Source of the DNA: Gammaproteobacteria bacterium HGW-Gammaproteobacteria-4
GTDB taxonomy: Bacteria; Pseudomonadota; Gammaproteobacteria; Xanthomonadales; Xanthomonadaceae
Reading direction: 5' to 3'
DNA: 64,000 nucleotides
NCBI GenBank assembly: GCA_002839995.1
Contig: PGZC01000018.1
Location: forward strand, 1-64,000
Shown: positions 10,434 to 19,242 of the stretch, one piece after another
Layout: each line of letters opens with the position of its first letter
Numbering within the stretch: position 1 is the first letter of the stretch
Translations under genes and position numbers: made by a program
Notes under the pieces: generated by a model
The model's input: only the letters and a program-made list of their open reading frames with translations
Database searches by the model: none
Told to the model about the DNA's origin: nothing

Positions 10434-11678
10434 TTACGCCATTGCGCGCTCGCCAACGGTTCGCTGTGCCGCGCGCTGGAATGCCCACAGCGTGCACGCG
10501 ATCGCCGCCATCGGCAGCAACGACAGATAAAACGCGGTCTGGCCGCCGAAGCTGCCGAACACCAGCCCGGTGATCATCGAGCCGGTGGTGCCGCCCAGCG
10601 CCGAGGCGACCACGATCAAGCCGGTCATCGCTGCGTGTTGCGGGCGCGGCAACGCACTGAGCACCACCGAAACGATGGCCGGATAAATCGGCGCCATGAA
10701 CAAACCGATCAACGGGAACACAAATGCGGCCAACGGCACCGAACCCCAGCCGGTAACCGAGCCCGGTTCGATACCCTGTGCCAACGGCAAGGTCACCAGT
10801 ACCAGCGTTGCCATCGCCACCAGGCAGCCATAAAGCAGGTGATGCCAGCGCAACCGGCGCAGCAACACGCCAGCCAACAGCCGCCCCAGCGCCAATGAAG
10901 CAGCAAATGCGCTGGCCATCTGCACGCTCATCGCAGTGGGCAAGCGCAGCACTTCATTATTGAAAGTCGGCAACCAGGTGCCGATGCTTTGCTCGATCAA
11001 CACGTACAGCATGGCGCTGAGCACGAACAGCAGCACCAGCGGGCGCGCCGCGAGGCGCAACATGCCGAGAAAATCGTCGCGCAGGCGGATTGCCGGCGTT
11101 CGCGCTGCGGATTCGTCGAAGGCACTGCCGGCAAGCAAGCCAATCACCAGCACACACACTGCGGATAACACCCAATACACATTCAGCCACGACAGGTTTT
11201 GCGGCTGATCCGGATCGATGAACGCGCCGAACAGCCAGTAACCGCCGAGCACGCCCACCATGAACAGGCCTTCGATGGTGTTGGTGAGGCTGGCGTGCTG
11301 CTTTTCGTCGCGGGTCAACAACCCGATCAGGGTGTACACCGACACCTTGACGATGGCAAAACCGGCACCGATGCTGACGAACAGCAGCCGCGTCATCCCG
11401 AACGAGGGCAGCAGCGCCATCAGCGCGCACGCCAGTGCAACCGCTGCCAGGCCGGTCATCATCGCGCGGCGATAGCCCAGTCTGGGCAGAAACGAGGCCA
11501 GCGCGAACGAAACGATCGCCACCGGCAAATCCTTGAACGCTTCCAGCGTGCTGGCCTGCGTCTTGTCGATGTGAAAGCTCTGGATCGCCTGCAAAATGAC
11601 CGTGCCAACGCTGTTCATCAACACGGCAAATACCATGTAGGTGAGCACGATGGCGATGATGACGCGGGTTCGGTTCAT
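10434..11678 (-). CDS. MFS transporter, probably for a sugar
   Basis: This 414-residue major facilitator protein has about twelve hydrophobic segments (first: VIIAIVLTYMVFAVLMNSVG). Its start is the ATG at 11678. The loop after TM2 (FLPRLGYRRAMMTGL) has the usual MFS motif A position in a weak form. It lies on the same strand as, and 150 bp after, the TonB-dependent receptor and GH65 phosphorylase, though a strong terminator lies between. The likely role is moving the disaccharide from periplasm to cytoplasm, completing the outer-membrane receptor - permease - phosphorylase chain. This is inferred only from context. MFS proteins of this length also export drugs, so specificity is open. Confidence 0.8.
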   Translation of the reverse strand: MNRTRVIIAIVLTYMVFAVLMNSVGTVILQAIQSFHIDKTQASTLEAFKDLPVAIVSFALASFLPRLGYRRAMMTGLAAVALACALMALLPSFGMTRLLFVSIGAGFAIVKVSVYTLIGLLTRDEKQHASLTNTIEGLFMVGVLGGYWLFGAFIDPDQPQNLSWLNVYWVLSAVCVLVIGLLAGSAFDESAARTPAIRLRDDFLGMLRLAARPLVLLFVLSAMLYVLIEQSIGTWLPTFNNEVLRLPTAMSVQMASAFAASLALGRLLAGVLLRRLRWHHLLYGCLVAMATLVLVTLPLAQGIEPGSVTGWGSVPLAAFVFPLIGLFMAPIYPAIVSVVLSALPRPQHAAMTGLIVVASALGGTTGSMITGLVFGSFGGQTAFYLSLLPMAAIACTLWAFQRAAQRTVGERAMA

Positions 11679-11716
11679 GCTCAGGCTATCCCTGGATATG
11701 GCAACGCGGTCGGATC

Positions 11717-11759
11717 AAAAAAACCCCGCCGGCACCCGGACGTTCCGGATGCCGGCGGG
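11717..11759 (-). terminator. Rho-independent terminator after the TonB-dependent receptor
   Basis: Reading the minus strand, arms CCCGCCGGCA and TGCCGGCGGG close a stem that continues inward through CCGGA/TCCGG, followed by seven T residues (A run at 11717-11723). It separates the receptor from the MFS gene, so the latter needs read-through or its own promoter. Confidence 0.85.
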
Positions 11760-11831
11760 CCACTGCCGGTGGGAGGGGCGCAACGTCAACCGCCTGGAGA
11801 AACAGTATGACGAGCGCTCATCCGGCAGCGA

Positions 11832-14300
11832 TCAAAAACGATACGTTACCGTTGCCTGGTAGTTCGTACCCTGGATTGCGCGGCCAAGGAACACGCGATC
11901 GCCGGTACCACCCGAAGTGGAGTCGCCGACAATGCGGGCATTGCCTTCCGTGAGTGCCAGTTCATCGGTCACGTTGCTACCCTGTACCCGGACTTCCCAG
12001 TTGTCGCCGATGTACGCCACCACACCGAGATCGATCGTGTCGTACGACGGCAGCAACTGCTGATTCTCGTTATCCGAGAACCGCTTGCCGACATGCGACC
12101 AGGTGCCGAAGAAGCGCAGGTCGCCCCACTGCCCCGGGATGAAGTAGCTCGGCGTCAGTCGGAACTGGTTTTTCGCCTGGCGCCGCACCCGATTGCCGCT
12201 GTTGCTGCCGAAGTTGCGGAACTCGGCATCGACATAGGAACCGGTCAGATCGATGGCGAAGTTGTCGGTCGGGCGCAACTGGGCTTCATACTCGATACCC
12301 TGCGCATGCGAGCCGCCGATCTGGGTGATGTTGTTGCCGTCGAGATCGAACAACTGGAACTGCAGCCCGTCGAACTTGTTGTAAAAGCCGGTCAGGAAAA
12401 GGCTGTACAACTCGGTCGATGTCTTCAGGCCGATTTCGTACTGGTCGATTTGCTGGGTGTTGTCCTGGCCATCGCGCAAATTGTCGAACTGCGGGAACGC
12501 ATAGCCGGTGTTGAATCGCGCAAACACGCTGGCCGACTCGGCCAGCTTGTAGTTGAGGCCGGCCGTGAACGAACTCTCGTTGTCGTCGAAATGGATCTCG
12601 CGGAAGGTACCGTTGAGCACCGAAGCGGAATTGTTGGACAAGGTCAGCAGATTGTTGTCGAGATCCTGCGATTCGATGTTTTCCAGAATCGCGTCCACGG
12701 TCTGCCGCTCGAAACGCACGCCAAGGTCCAGCTTCCAGCGATCGGCAAACTCCCACTCGTCGGCGATGAAGCCGGCGATGTTGTCGCCATCGTAATCGGC
12801 ATTGACCGAGAAGAAGGACGCCCCGGTGAATCCATCGCGCGTCACTTCCACGCCATTATCGAGCGCCACATCGATGCGGCGCGCGTTGGGCTCGGCGGTC
12901 AGCAACATGTTGTTGCCGAGATACCAGCGATCCTTGGACGAGTAGTCGGCGTAGTACGCACCGACCGTGAGCGTATTGCCATCGAACAATTCGCGCGACA
13001 GGCGCACCTCGTCGGTGAACGATTCGATGTCCTTGCGCACGATCCAGAAGCCGGCAACCATGACCTGCTGATCGCCCGATACCGCGCCGCCGCCATTGAC
13101 GAACTGCGCGGCACCGCTCGTTGCCAAACCGCCCGCAGCGGCCACGATGTCGGCATTGCCATTGACCGAGCCGATCTGACCGTCGATGAAACTGCTCAGC
13201 GTCTGCGGATTGGCGCCGGTGAACAGGCCATTGGTCGGGGCGTCGCCGCTCAGATAGTTGGCGCGGTTGCTCAAGGTCCAGCCGCCGAAGTTCAAGTCCA
13301 GGGTCGAACCGAACATGTCGAGATCGGCACCACGGCCGTTGGCCAGATCGGCGTCGATGGTGCCCGGCGAATCGCCCGGCGTCACCTGCAAGGTGACGTT
13401 GCGGAAATCGCGACCGATCAACGTATCCTCGGTCGGATCGAAGTTCCCGAACCTGGAAATGCCGCCGTCGGCGTTGGCAACCAGCGGAACCGCGGTGAAG
13501 AACGCGTTCTTGTCGTCGAGGTGACGGGCGGAAAAGCTGAACTCGCCGGCATCGAAGGTGTGGCTGATGGTGGCACTGAACTGCCCGCCCTCGTTGGCCG
13601 GGAACTGGGTGTCGCGCACGCCGTCGTCTTCGCGGTAGAAGCCACCGACGCTGAAGAACCAGTCGTCGCTGATCGGGCCGCTGTAGAAGCCATCGACGCG
13701 ATACAGGCCGTTGTCGGAAACCGTCGCACGCAGCTCACCCTCGGGGATCTCGCTGCCGCGGCGGGTGATGAAGTTGACGGTGGCGCCGGTTTGACCATTC
13801 GAGAACACCGGGCTGGGGCCACCGCGCAGCACTTCCACCCGATCGATCGTCGAATCGATACGGAACAGGCTGGAGTTTTCCAGGAACGACAGCGTCGGCG
13901 GCGGGAAGATCGGCGAGCCATCCAGCTGCAAGGTTACGAACGGTGCATCCGAACCGCCCGGAAAACCGCGTACATCGATGTTGGCGCCGGTTTCGCCACC
14001 GGTGGCCTCGACCCACAGGCCTGGAACCACCTTGAGCAGGTCGGCCGTGCTCTTGGCGCCGGCATCGTCGATCTGTTCCGGCGTCATCGTGGTGACCGAG
14101 AAGCTGGCGTCGCCCTTGCTCAAACCCTTGAACTGCGTTGCACCGCTGACAATCACCATGTCCAGCGTCTTGGCATTGTCCTCGCGTTTGTCGGCACTGG
14201 CGTCGTTGCTGTTGTCGGCCTGTGCCAGTGCCATGCCGGGCACAAGTGCGGCGGCAATCGCCGCAGCCAGCGCCAGCCGATTGAACGTGTGGTACTTCAT
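11832..14300 (-). CDS. TonB-dependent outer-membrane receptor (sugar locus)
   Basis: This 822-residue outer-membrane transporter is energised by TonB-ExbBD. The start is the ATG at 14300, with signal peptide MKYHTFNRLALAAAIAAALVPGMALAQ. A TonB box-like segment TLDMVIVSGA is followed by the plug domain (SFSVTTMTPEQIDDAGAK... IDVRGFPGG, VEVLRGGPSPVFSNGQTGATVNFITRR). The beta-barrel ends in the terminal strand NYQATVTYRF, whose last residue is the aromatic Phe expected for BamA recognition. The ATG overlaps the GH65 stop by 4 bp (ATGA), so the two are translationally coupled. The likely cargo is the GH65 substrate disaccharide or a longer oligosaccharide of it. This is an inference from coupling, not from the receptor sequence. 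Confidence 0.9.
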   Translation of the reverse strand: MKYHTFNRLALAAAIAAALVPGMALAQADNSNDASADKREDNAKTLDMVIVSGATQFKGLSKGDASFSVTTMTPEQIDDAGAKSTADLLKVVPGLWVEATGGETGANIDVRGFPGGSDAPFVTLQLDGSPIFPPPTLSFLENSSLFRIDSTIDRVEVLRGGPSPVFSNGQTGATVNFITRRGSEIPEGELRATVSDNGLYRVDGFYSGPISDDWFFSVGGFYREDDGVRDTQFPANEGGQFSATISHTFDAGEFSFSARHLDDKNAFFTAVPLVANADGGISRFGNFDPTEDTLIGRDFRNVTLQVTPGDSPGTIDADLANGRGADLDMFGSTLDLNFGGWTLSNRANYLSGDAPTNGLFTGANPQTLSSFIDGQIGSVNGNADIVAAAGGLATSGAAQFVNGGGAVSGDQQVMVAGFWIVRKDIESFTDEVRLSRELFDGNTLTVGAYYADYSSKDRWYLGNNMLLTAEPNARRIDVALDNGVEVTRDGFTGASFFSVNADYDGDNIAGFIADEWEFADRWKLDLGVRFERQTVDAILENIESQDLDNNLLTLSNNSASVLNGTFREIHFDDNESSFTAGLNYKLAESASVFARFNTGYAFPQFDNLRDGQDNTQQIDQYEIGLKTSTELYSLFLTGFYNKFDGLQFQLFDLDGNNITQIGGSHAQGIEYEAQLRPTDNFAIDLTGSYVDAEFRNFGSNSGNRVRRQAKNQFRLTPSYFIPGQWGDLRFFGTWSHVGKRFSDNENQQLLPSYDTIDLGVVAYIGDNWEVRVQGSNVTDELALTEGNARIVGDSTSGGTGDRVFLGRAIQGTNYQATVTYRF

Positions 14301-17300
14301 GATGGTATCCCTCCGATGTTTTCCAGCGTGCCCGACCGGCCACGCACCTGACGTGGCGACGTCGCCACCCCCTCCCCTGCGCCCGAACCGAGTACCGTTC
14401 GAACACGAAAATCCGCGATCTGCGCCAGCACCGCGTCCGCCTGTGCCAGCTCATCGGGATCGCCGATGCCGAGCGCACACATGCCGGCTGCCTTGATCGC
14501 CGCCACACCCGCGGCCGCGTCTTCAATCCCGAGACACGCCGAGGGCGCGATTCCCAGGCCGCGCGCCGCATTCAGGAAAATTTCCGGATCGGGCTTGCCG
14601 CGCTCGATCGCGCTGGCGTCGGCGACAAAGTCGAATGCATCGGCGATACCCAGGCGCTCCAGCAACAGCGGCGCATTGCGGCTCGCCGACGCCAGCGCAA
14701 CCTTCAAACCGGCAGCGCGTACCGCCGCCAGCACCTCGGCCGCGCCTGGCAACAGGTCGCCCGGACCGAACTGTGCAATGCGTTCGCGATAACCCGCGTT
14801 TTTGCGCTCGCACAGCGCCAGCTTTTCTTCCAGCGTGAATGTACGCGTCGCACGTTCGAGCAGGATCTCCAGCGAACCCATGCGATCCACACCCTTGAGC
14901 CGGCGATTGACGGTTTCGTCGAATTCCACGCCAAGCGCGTCGGCCAACGCTTTCCACGCCACGTAGTGAACACGCGCGGTATCGGTCAGCACGCCGTCAA
15001 GGTCGAAAATGATCGCCTGCAAGGGCAAGGCGCTGCGCAGCAGCGGCCACTGCGCGGCGGCTGGCAACGGCCGTCCGGCCACATCACCAGCCACCAGCAC
15101 GATCGGTTCGCCATACGCAACGAGCGACAACGGCGCGCCTTCGATCAGGCGATAGCGAATCTGCTGCGCATCCACCGCAAGATGCAGCCGCCGCCCGCGC
15201 CAGCGCAGCGAAAACGCATAGCCGCGCCATTGCGCAGGCAAACGCGGCGCGAAATGCAGTTGCTCGCCCTGCACCCGCATTCCGGCAAAACCGAATACCA
15301 GGCAATGCCAGCTTCCCGCCATCGCCGCCATGTGCGCGCCGTGACCGGTGTTGCCATGCAGGTCGTCGAGATCGACCCGCACCGTGTCCTGGAAATATCG
15401 CCACGCGGCATCGCCATCGCCGACTTCGCTGGCCAGCACATTGAACGCCGATGCCGAGAGGGTGGAATCGTGGACCGTCACCTGCTGGTAGTAGTCGAAG
15501 CTGGCGCGCTTCACCGTCATCGGCACATCGTCGCCATCCAGCACCAGCGCCAGCACCACGTCGGCCTGCTTGCACACTTGATGGCGGTAAATCGTAAGTG
15601 GATGAAAATGCAGCAGCAGCGGGTACTGCTCTGCCGTGGTGGCGGCAAAGTTCCAGCGCGGCTTGTCGAGGAAACCATCGTCCTGCGCGTAGATCCCCAG
15701 CGTCGCATCGAACGGCAGGTACATGGCGTCGGCTGCGCGCTGCCACTGCCTTACCTGCGCGTCGTCCAACGCCAGAGCCGCCGCCAGACGCGCGTGATCG
15801 CCCGGCCGCTGCGCAGCGAGCCGATGCCATACCGCAACCGCGTCGCGCAGGTGCGCACGCGCCATCCGGTTGGTATAGAAGTTGTTGTCGACCAGGGCGC
15901 TGTATTCGTCCGGCCCGGTCACTTCGTGGATGCTGAAGGCGCCGCCGCGACGCGGATTGAAATGCCCGATGTCCATCCAGATTCGCGCCATTTCGAACAG
16001 CATCTCGGCGCCGGCACGAGCAAGAAAATCGTCGTCGCCGGTGGCCGCCATGTAGGTGCGGATCGCGTACGCGATGGCTGCATTGATGTGATACTGCGCC
16101 GAGCCGCTTGGGTAATAGGCCGAGCATTCATCGCCACTGATCGTGCGCCACGGATACAGCGCGCCGCGCGGATGATTCATCTCGCGGGCGTGCGCGCGTG
16201 CCCGATCCAGTGTGCGGTAGCGATACTCCAGCATGCCCTTGGCGAGCTCGGGCGCGGTAAGCGCCAGCACCGGCAGCACATAGGCTTCGGTGTCCCAGAA
16301 ATAATGACCCTCGTAACCCTCGCCGGTCAGTCCTTTGGCCGCGGTGCTGGTATGCCCGCCGCGACCGGTCGACTGCAACACATGAAACAGGTTGAAGCGC
16401 AGCGCCTGAGCCGATTCGGCATCGCCATCGATCGTGATTTCAGCATCACGCCAGAACGCCGACAACGTTGCCGCCTGGCGCATTGCAATACCGGCAAAGC
16501 CGGCCGCCAGCGCGGATTGCAGCGCGGCCTGCGCCTGCCGGTGCAGTTCGTCGTCGTTGCCATTCCCGGCATCGTCAGCCCAGGCATAGGCCACGACCTT
16601 CTCGATGCGCAGGCTTTCTCCGGCATGCAGCGTTGCGCTGATCTGCTGCGCGCTGTCGCCGACCACGGCCGCGACCATCGCCGCGTCCGGCACGCGATGC
16701 GCCTGCGCGCACAGCACCCGCGTCCGCCCGCTGGCGGTTTGTTGCAACAACCACGCCTGCGCCTCGTCGGCGCCCAACGCGATGCCGACCATACCCTCGC
16801 CCGCCCCCGAGCCGATCCGTGGATCATCGCCCTGCGCCAGCGCAGCACGATCGCCGCGTACGGCCGAAAGCAACGTGACCGGTCCGCTGTAGCCGATCGA
16901 ACTCAGGTGCAGACGAATGCACAACAGATTGGGGTGCGCGAATGGAACCACGCGTTCGACCCGCAACGCGATCTCGCTACCATCGGCCAACTGCCAGCGC
17001 GCGGTGCGGGTCAGGCAGGCGCTGCGCAGATCCAGCACGCGCTGGTGTTCGACGCAATTATTCGCGAACGGATCCAGCACCACGTCGCCGACGCGGATGC
17101 CGACATGGCTGCCGTCGGCAACCGGGATGCGGGTATCGGTGTTTTGGGCAAAACCGACAAAGCGCTCGTGATAGTGGATCGGCGTGCGCTCGTACACCTC
17201 GGCCAGAAAACAGCCGCCGCTGCCGCCCGCCTCTTCGCAACCGGCACGCACGCCGAGGTTGCCGTTGGCCAGCGCAAACAGCGTGTGGTCTCGTTCCTCG

Positions 17301-17407
17301 CCATGCGCGTTGCGTGCGTCATGGCACAACTGCCAGGCCGCATCCGCGCCTGCCGTCGAAACGGCCGGCAACTGCGTCGCCACCGATTTAGCTTGCCCCT
17401 CGCGCAC
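14297..17407 (-). CDS. GH65 disaccharide phosphorylase fused to beta-phosphoglucomutase
   Basis: One 1036-residue polypeptide catalyses two successive steps: phosphorolysis of an alpha-linked glucose disaccharide to beta-glucose 1-phosphate and glucose, then conversion to glucose 6-phosphate. Residues about 20-770 are a GH65 phosphorylase. NGNLGVRAG opens the N-terminal sandwich, and GYEGHYFWDTE and the catalytic acid in GPDEYSALVDNNFYTN lie in the (alpha/alpha)6 barrel. Residues about 785-1010 are a HAD mutase with IIFDLDGVLTDT (nucleophile and acid Asp), LASASRN, RGKPDPEIF and GIEDAAAGV. The start is GTG at 17407; no in-frame ATG precedes the domain. The stop overlaps the receptor start. 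The promoter with twin operators lies just upstream. Maltose, trehalose, kojibiose or nigerose are all possible substrates. Confidence 0.93.
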   Translation of the reverse strand: MREGQAKSVATQLPAVSTAGADAAWQLCHDARNAHGEERDHTLFALANGNLGVRAGCEEAGGSGGCFLAEVYERTPIHYHERFVGFAQNTDTRIPVADGSHVGIRVGDVVLDPFANNCVEHQRVLDLRSACLTRTARWQLADGSEIALRVERVVPFAHPNLLCIRLHLSSIGYSGPVTLLSAVRGDRAALAQGDDPRIGSGAGEGMVGIALGADEAQAWLLQQTASGRTRVLCAQAHRVPDAAMVAAVVGDSAQQISATLHAGESLRIEKVVAYAWADDAGNGNDDELHRQAQAALQSALAAGFAGIAMRQAATLSAFWRDAEITIDGDAESAQALRFNLFHVLQSTGRGGHTSTAAKGLTGEGYEGHYFWDTEAYVLPVLALTAPELAKGMLEYRYRTLDRARAHAREMNHPRGALYPWRTISGDECSAYYPSGSAQYHINAAIAYAIRTYMAATGDDDFLARAGAEMLFEMARIWMDIGHFNPRRGGAFSIHEVTGPDEYSALVDNNFYTNRMARAHLRDAVAVWHRLAAQRPGDHARLAAALALDDAQVRQWQRAADAMYLPFDATLGIYAQDDGFLDKPRWNFAATTAEQYPLLLHFHPLTIYRHQVCKQADVVLALVLDGDDVPMTVKRASFDYYQQVTVHDSTLSASAFNVLASEVGDGDAAWRYFQDTVRVDLDDLHGNTGHGAHMAAMAGSWHCLVFGFAGMRVQGEQLHFAPRLPAQWRGYAFSLRWRGRRLHLAVDAQQIRYRLIEGAPLSLVAYGEPIVLVAGDVAGRPLPAAAQWPLLRSALPLQAIIFDLDGVLTDTARVHYVAWKALADALGVEFDETVNRRLKGVDRMGSLEILLERATRTFTLEEKLALCERKNAGYRERIAQFGPGDLLPGAAEVLAAVRAAGLKVALASASRNAPLLLERLGIADAFDFVADASAIERGKPDPEIFLNAARGLGIAPSACLGIEDAAAGVAAIKAAGMCALGIGDPDELAQADAVLAQIADFRVRTVLGSGAGEGVATSPRQVRGRSGTLENIGGIPS

Positions 17408-17440
17408 CTGCCCCGCCCTTGCATTGTCTGTGCGGGAGGC

Positions 17441-17484
17441 AAGCTAGACGCCATTGGTATCGATGTCAAGGTATCGATACCAAT
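17441..17484 (-). promoter_or_regulatory. Promoter of the GH65 operon with two LacI-type operators around the -35 box
   Basis: On the minus strand, TTGACA (17469-17464) and TAGCTT (17446-17441) are separated by exactly 17 bp. The -35 box lies in the middle of a 12-bp perfect inverted repeat, ATTGGTATCGAT at 17453-17464 and ATCGATACCAAT at 17473-17484. The distal half contains the perfect palindrome GGTATCGATACC. The proximal half contains the imperfect GGTATCGATGTC, 14 bp away. A central CG inside a palindrome is typical of LacI-family operators. The regulator gene lies 230 bp upstream. Binding here would block RNA polymerase, implying repression relieved by the sugar or its phosphate. Confidence 0.75.
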
Positions 17485-17700
17485 GCTGCTGAAATGCGCT
17501 GCGAGCGGCATCGCAGCGCGCGTGCTGCACTGCGTCAACAACGTCGCGGTTTGTTGGTCAAGGATCGATATTTCGCGAAATTCATCTGCGCTGCAGCGCA
17601 CCATTCATTGCGCATGACCGCGGTGCGCAGCCATTCGGATTCGTGAACAGGACGTCGTCGATGTTGCTGGGCAACACGCAATTTGCGCGTGCGTACCGGC

Positions 17701-18726
17701 TCAGGTTCCGCGAATCACCAGACGCGTCGGCAAATACTCGGACGACACCGGCTTGCCGTCGATCAGCGCCAGCACCTTGCGCGCCAGCAACATCCCGCCC
17801 TGATACAGATCCTGGTGCACCGAGCTCAACGCAGGCACAAAACTGGCACCCATCGGGGTATCGTCATAACCGACCACCGACACCGCCTCGGGCACGCGGA
17901 TGCCATGCCCGTGCAAAGCCTGAATCGCGCCCATCGCCAGCAGATCGCTGACCGCGAAGATCGCATCGGCCTGAAACGCACCACGCGCCAACAAAGCGGC
18001 GACCGCCTTGGCTGCGGCATCCGCGGTAAAGCCCACCTCGCCGATGTGGCTGGGCGTGATGCCCTTTGCCGCCAGCGCATTGCGAAATCCCGCGAACCGC
18101 TCGGCGTTCTCGGCATGATCCAGATCGCCGATGAAACAGGGCAGGCTTCGGCCGGCAGCGAGAAAATGCTCGGCAACGCTGGCACCGGCGTGGCGATTGT
18201 CGCTGCCCACCACGATGTGTCCGGCGCCCATGTCGGCACCCCAGATCACGGTCGGCATGCGCCAACCCTCAACGGTGTGAACGGCATCTTCGTGCGCGCC
18301 CTGACCGAGCAGAATCACGCCATCGGCGGCCTGGGTGGCCGGCGTGATCGCACCATGGCGCGCGCTGAGCAGCACGCTGTAGCCGGCACTGGTCAGTTCC
18401 TGGCTGATACCGCCGAGCAGTTCCAACGGGTATGGCCCGGACATGGGCCGCTCCGGCGAGGGCGCCATTTCCACGATCACCGCCACCGTGTGGCTGCGAC
18501 GCAAGCGCAGGTTGCGCGCAGTCACATTGAGCGAGTACCCGTGCTGCCGCGCCAGCTCGCGCACCCGGGCGCGGGTATCCGGGTTGACCAGCGTGCTATC
18601 GCTCATCGCCCGCGACACGGTGATCTTGGAAACACCGGCCAACCGGGCGAGATCGGCCATCGTCAAACGGCCGTTCGAAATCGGCTCCGCGCTGTCTTCA
18701 GCGGCTTTGTCACCGCCGCGTTTCAA
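17701..18726 (-). CDS. LacI-family transcriptional regulator
   Basis: This protein of about 341 residues is probably the repressor of the GH65-receptor operon just downstream. The helix-turn-helix with hinge is LTMADLARLAGVSKITVSRA (about residues 21-41), followed by a periplasmic-binding-protein-like effector domain (GVILLGQG, VVGSDNRHAGASVAEHFLAAG, AIFAVSDLLAMGAIQALH, VVGYDDTPMGASFVPALSSV). The start is uncertain. The full frame opens with TTG at 18726, while an ATG at 18660 would begin directly at MADLARLAGVS, leaving almost nothing before helix 1. The gene order regulator - operator - regulated operon supports local control. The effector could be the disaccharide or its hexose phosphate, unknown here. 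Confidence 0.88.
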   Translation of the reverse strand: MKRGGDKAAEDSAEPISNGRLTMADLARLAGVSKITVSRAMSDSTLVNPDTRARVRELARQHGYSLNVTARNLRLRRSHTVAVIVEMAPSPERPMSGPYPLELLGGISQELTSAGYSVLLSARHGAITPATQAADGVILLGQGAHEDAVHTVEGWRMPTVIWGADMGAGHIVVGSDNRHAGASVAEHFLAAGRSLPCFIGDLDHAENAERFAGFRNALAAKGITPSHIGEVGFTADAAAKAVAALLARGAFQADAIFAVSDLLAMGAIQALHGHGIRVPEAVSVVGYDDTPMGASFVPALSSVHQDLYQGGMLLARKVLALIDGKPVSSEYLPTRLVIRGT

Positions 18727-18781
18727 GGCGTTCCCGCCCCGTGCCTGATCGCTCCGCTATCCGAGCAACGCACGCGAAAAC

Positions 18782-19117
18782 TCACGCCGCCTCGGTGCGG
18801 GTGGTGAAGCTCTCACCACAACCGCATTGCGCGGTGGCGTTGGGATTATCGAAGGCGAACTCGTAGTTGATCCCGTTGCGCACGTAATCGATGCGCGTGC
18901 CATCGACCAACGGCAGGCTTTGCGCATCGACCAGCACCTGCAAGCCCTCGACATCGAACGCGGTATCGTCCGCCTGCGTTGCCTGCGCCAGCTCGACTAC
19001 ATAACCCCAGCCCGAACAGCCGGTGCGCTTGATGCCAAACCGCAGACCGGGCGCGTTGCCACCCTGCACGAACTTGCGCGCATGGGCGAGTGCGGCGGGA
19101 CTAAGGCTGATGGCCAT
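18782..19117 (-). CDS. iscA: A-type iron-sulfur carrier protein (IscA-like)
   Basis: This 111-residue cytoplasmic carrier delivers Fe-S clusters to apoproteins. The three conserved cysteines are present: GCSG near residue 34 and CGCGES near residue 100. The C-terminal pattern DNPNATAQCGCGESF resembles IscA (NPNVKDECGCGESF) more than ErpA (CGCGSSF). It lies outside any isc or suf operon in this window, next to the purine genes. PuuD (heme) and xanthine dehydrogenase (two 2Fe-2S clusters) are its nearest metal users, but no functional link is shown. ErpA-like function remains possible. Confidence 0.85.
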   Translation of the reverse strand: MAISLSPAALAHARKFVQGGNAPGLRFGIKRTGCSGWGYVVELAQATQADDTAFDVEGLQVLVDAQSLPLVDGTRIDYVRNGINYEFAFDNPNATAQCGCGESFTTRTEAA

Positions 19118-19242
19118 CTGCGGTTCTCCTTGCTGAATCGACTTGCCAAACGACGCCGGCGATCACCGCGTCATTGCGATGCGCCGAGTATAACGCGCCC
19201 GATGTTTCAATCTGAACAGGCAAGCCAGCGCGCCACTCGCGT

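Noticed and set aside
12093-14351. Plus-strand 752-residue frame opposite the TonB-dependent receptor
   Set aside because: Shadow of the receptor gene; the minus-strand protein has signal peptide, plug and barrel end.
14966-17617. Plus-strand 883-residue frame opposite the GH65 fusion
   Set aside because: Antisense to conserved GH65 and HAD motifs; the composition is typical of a shadow frame.
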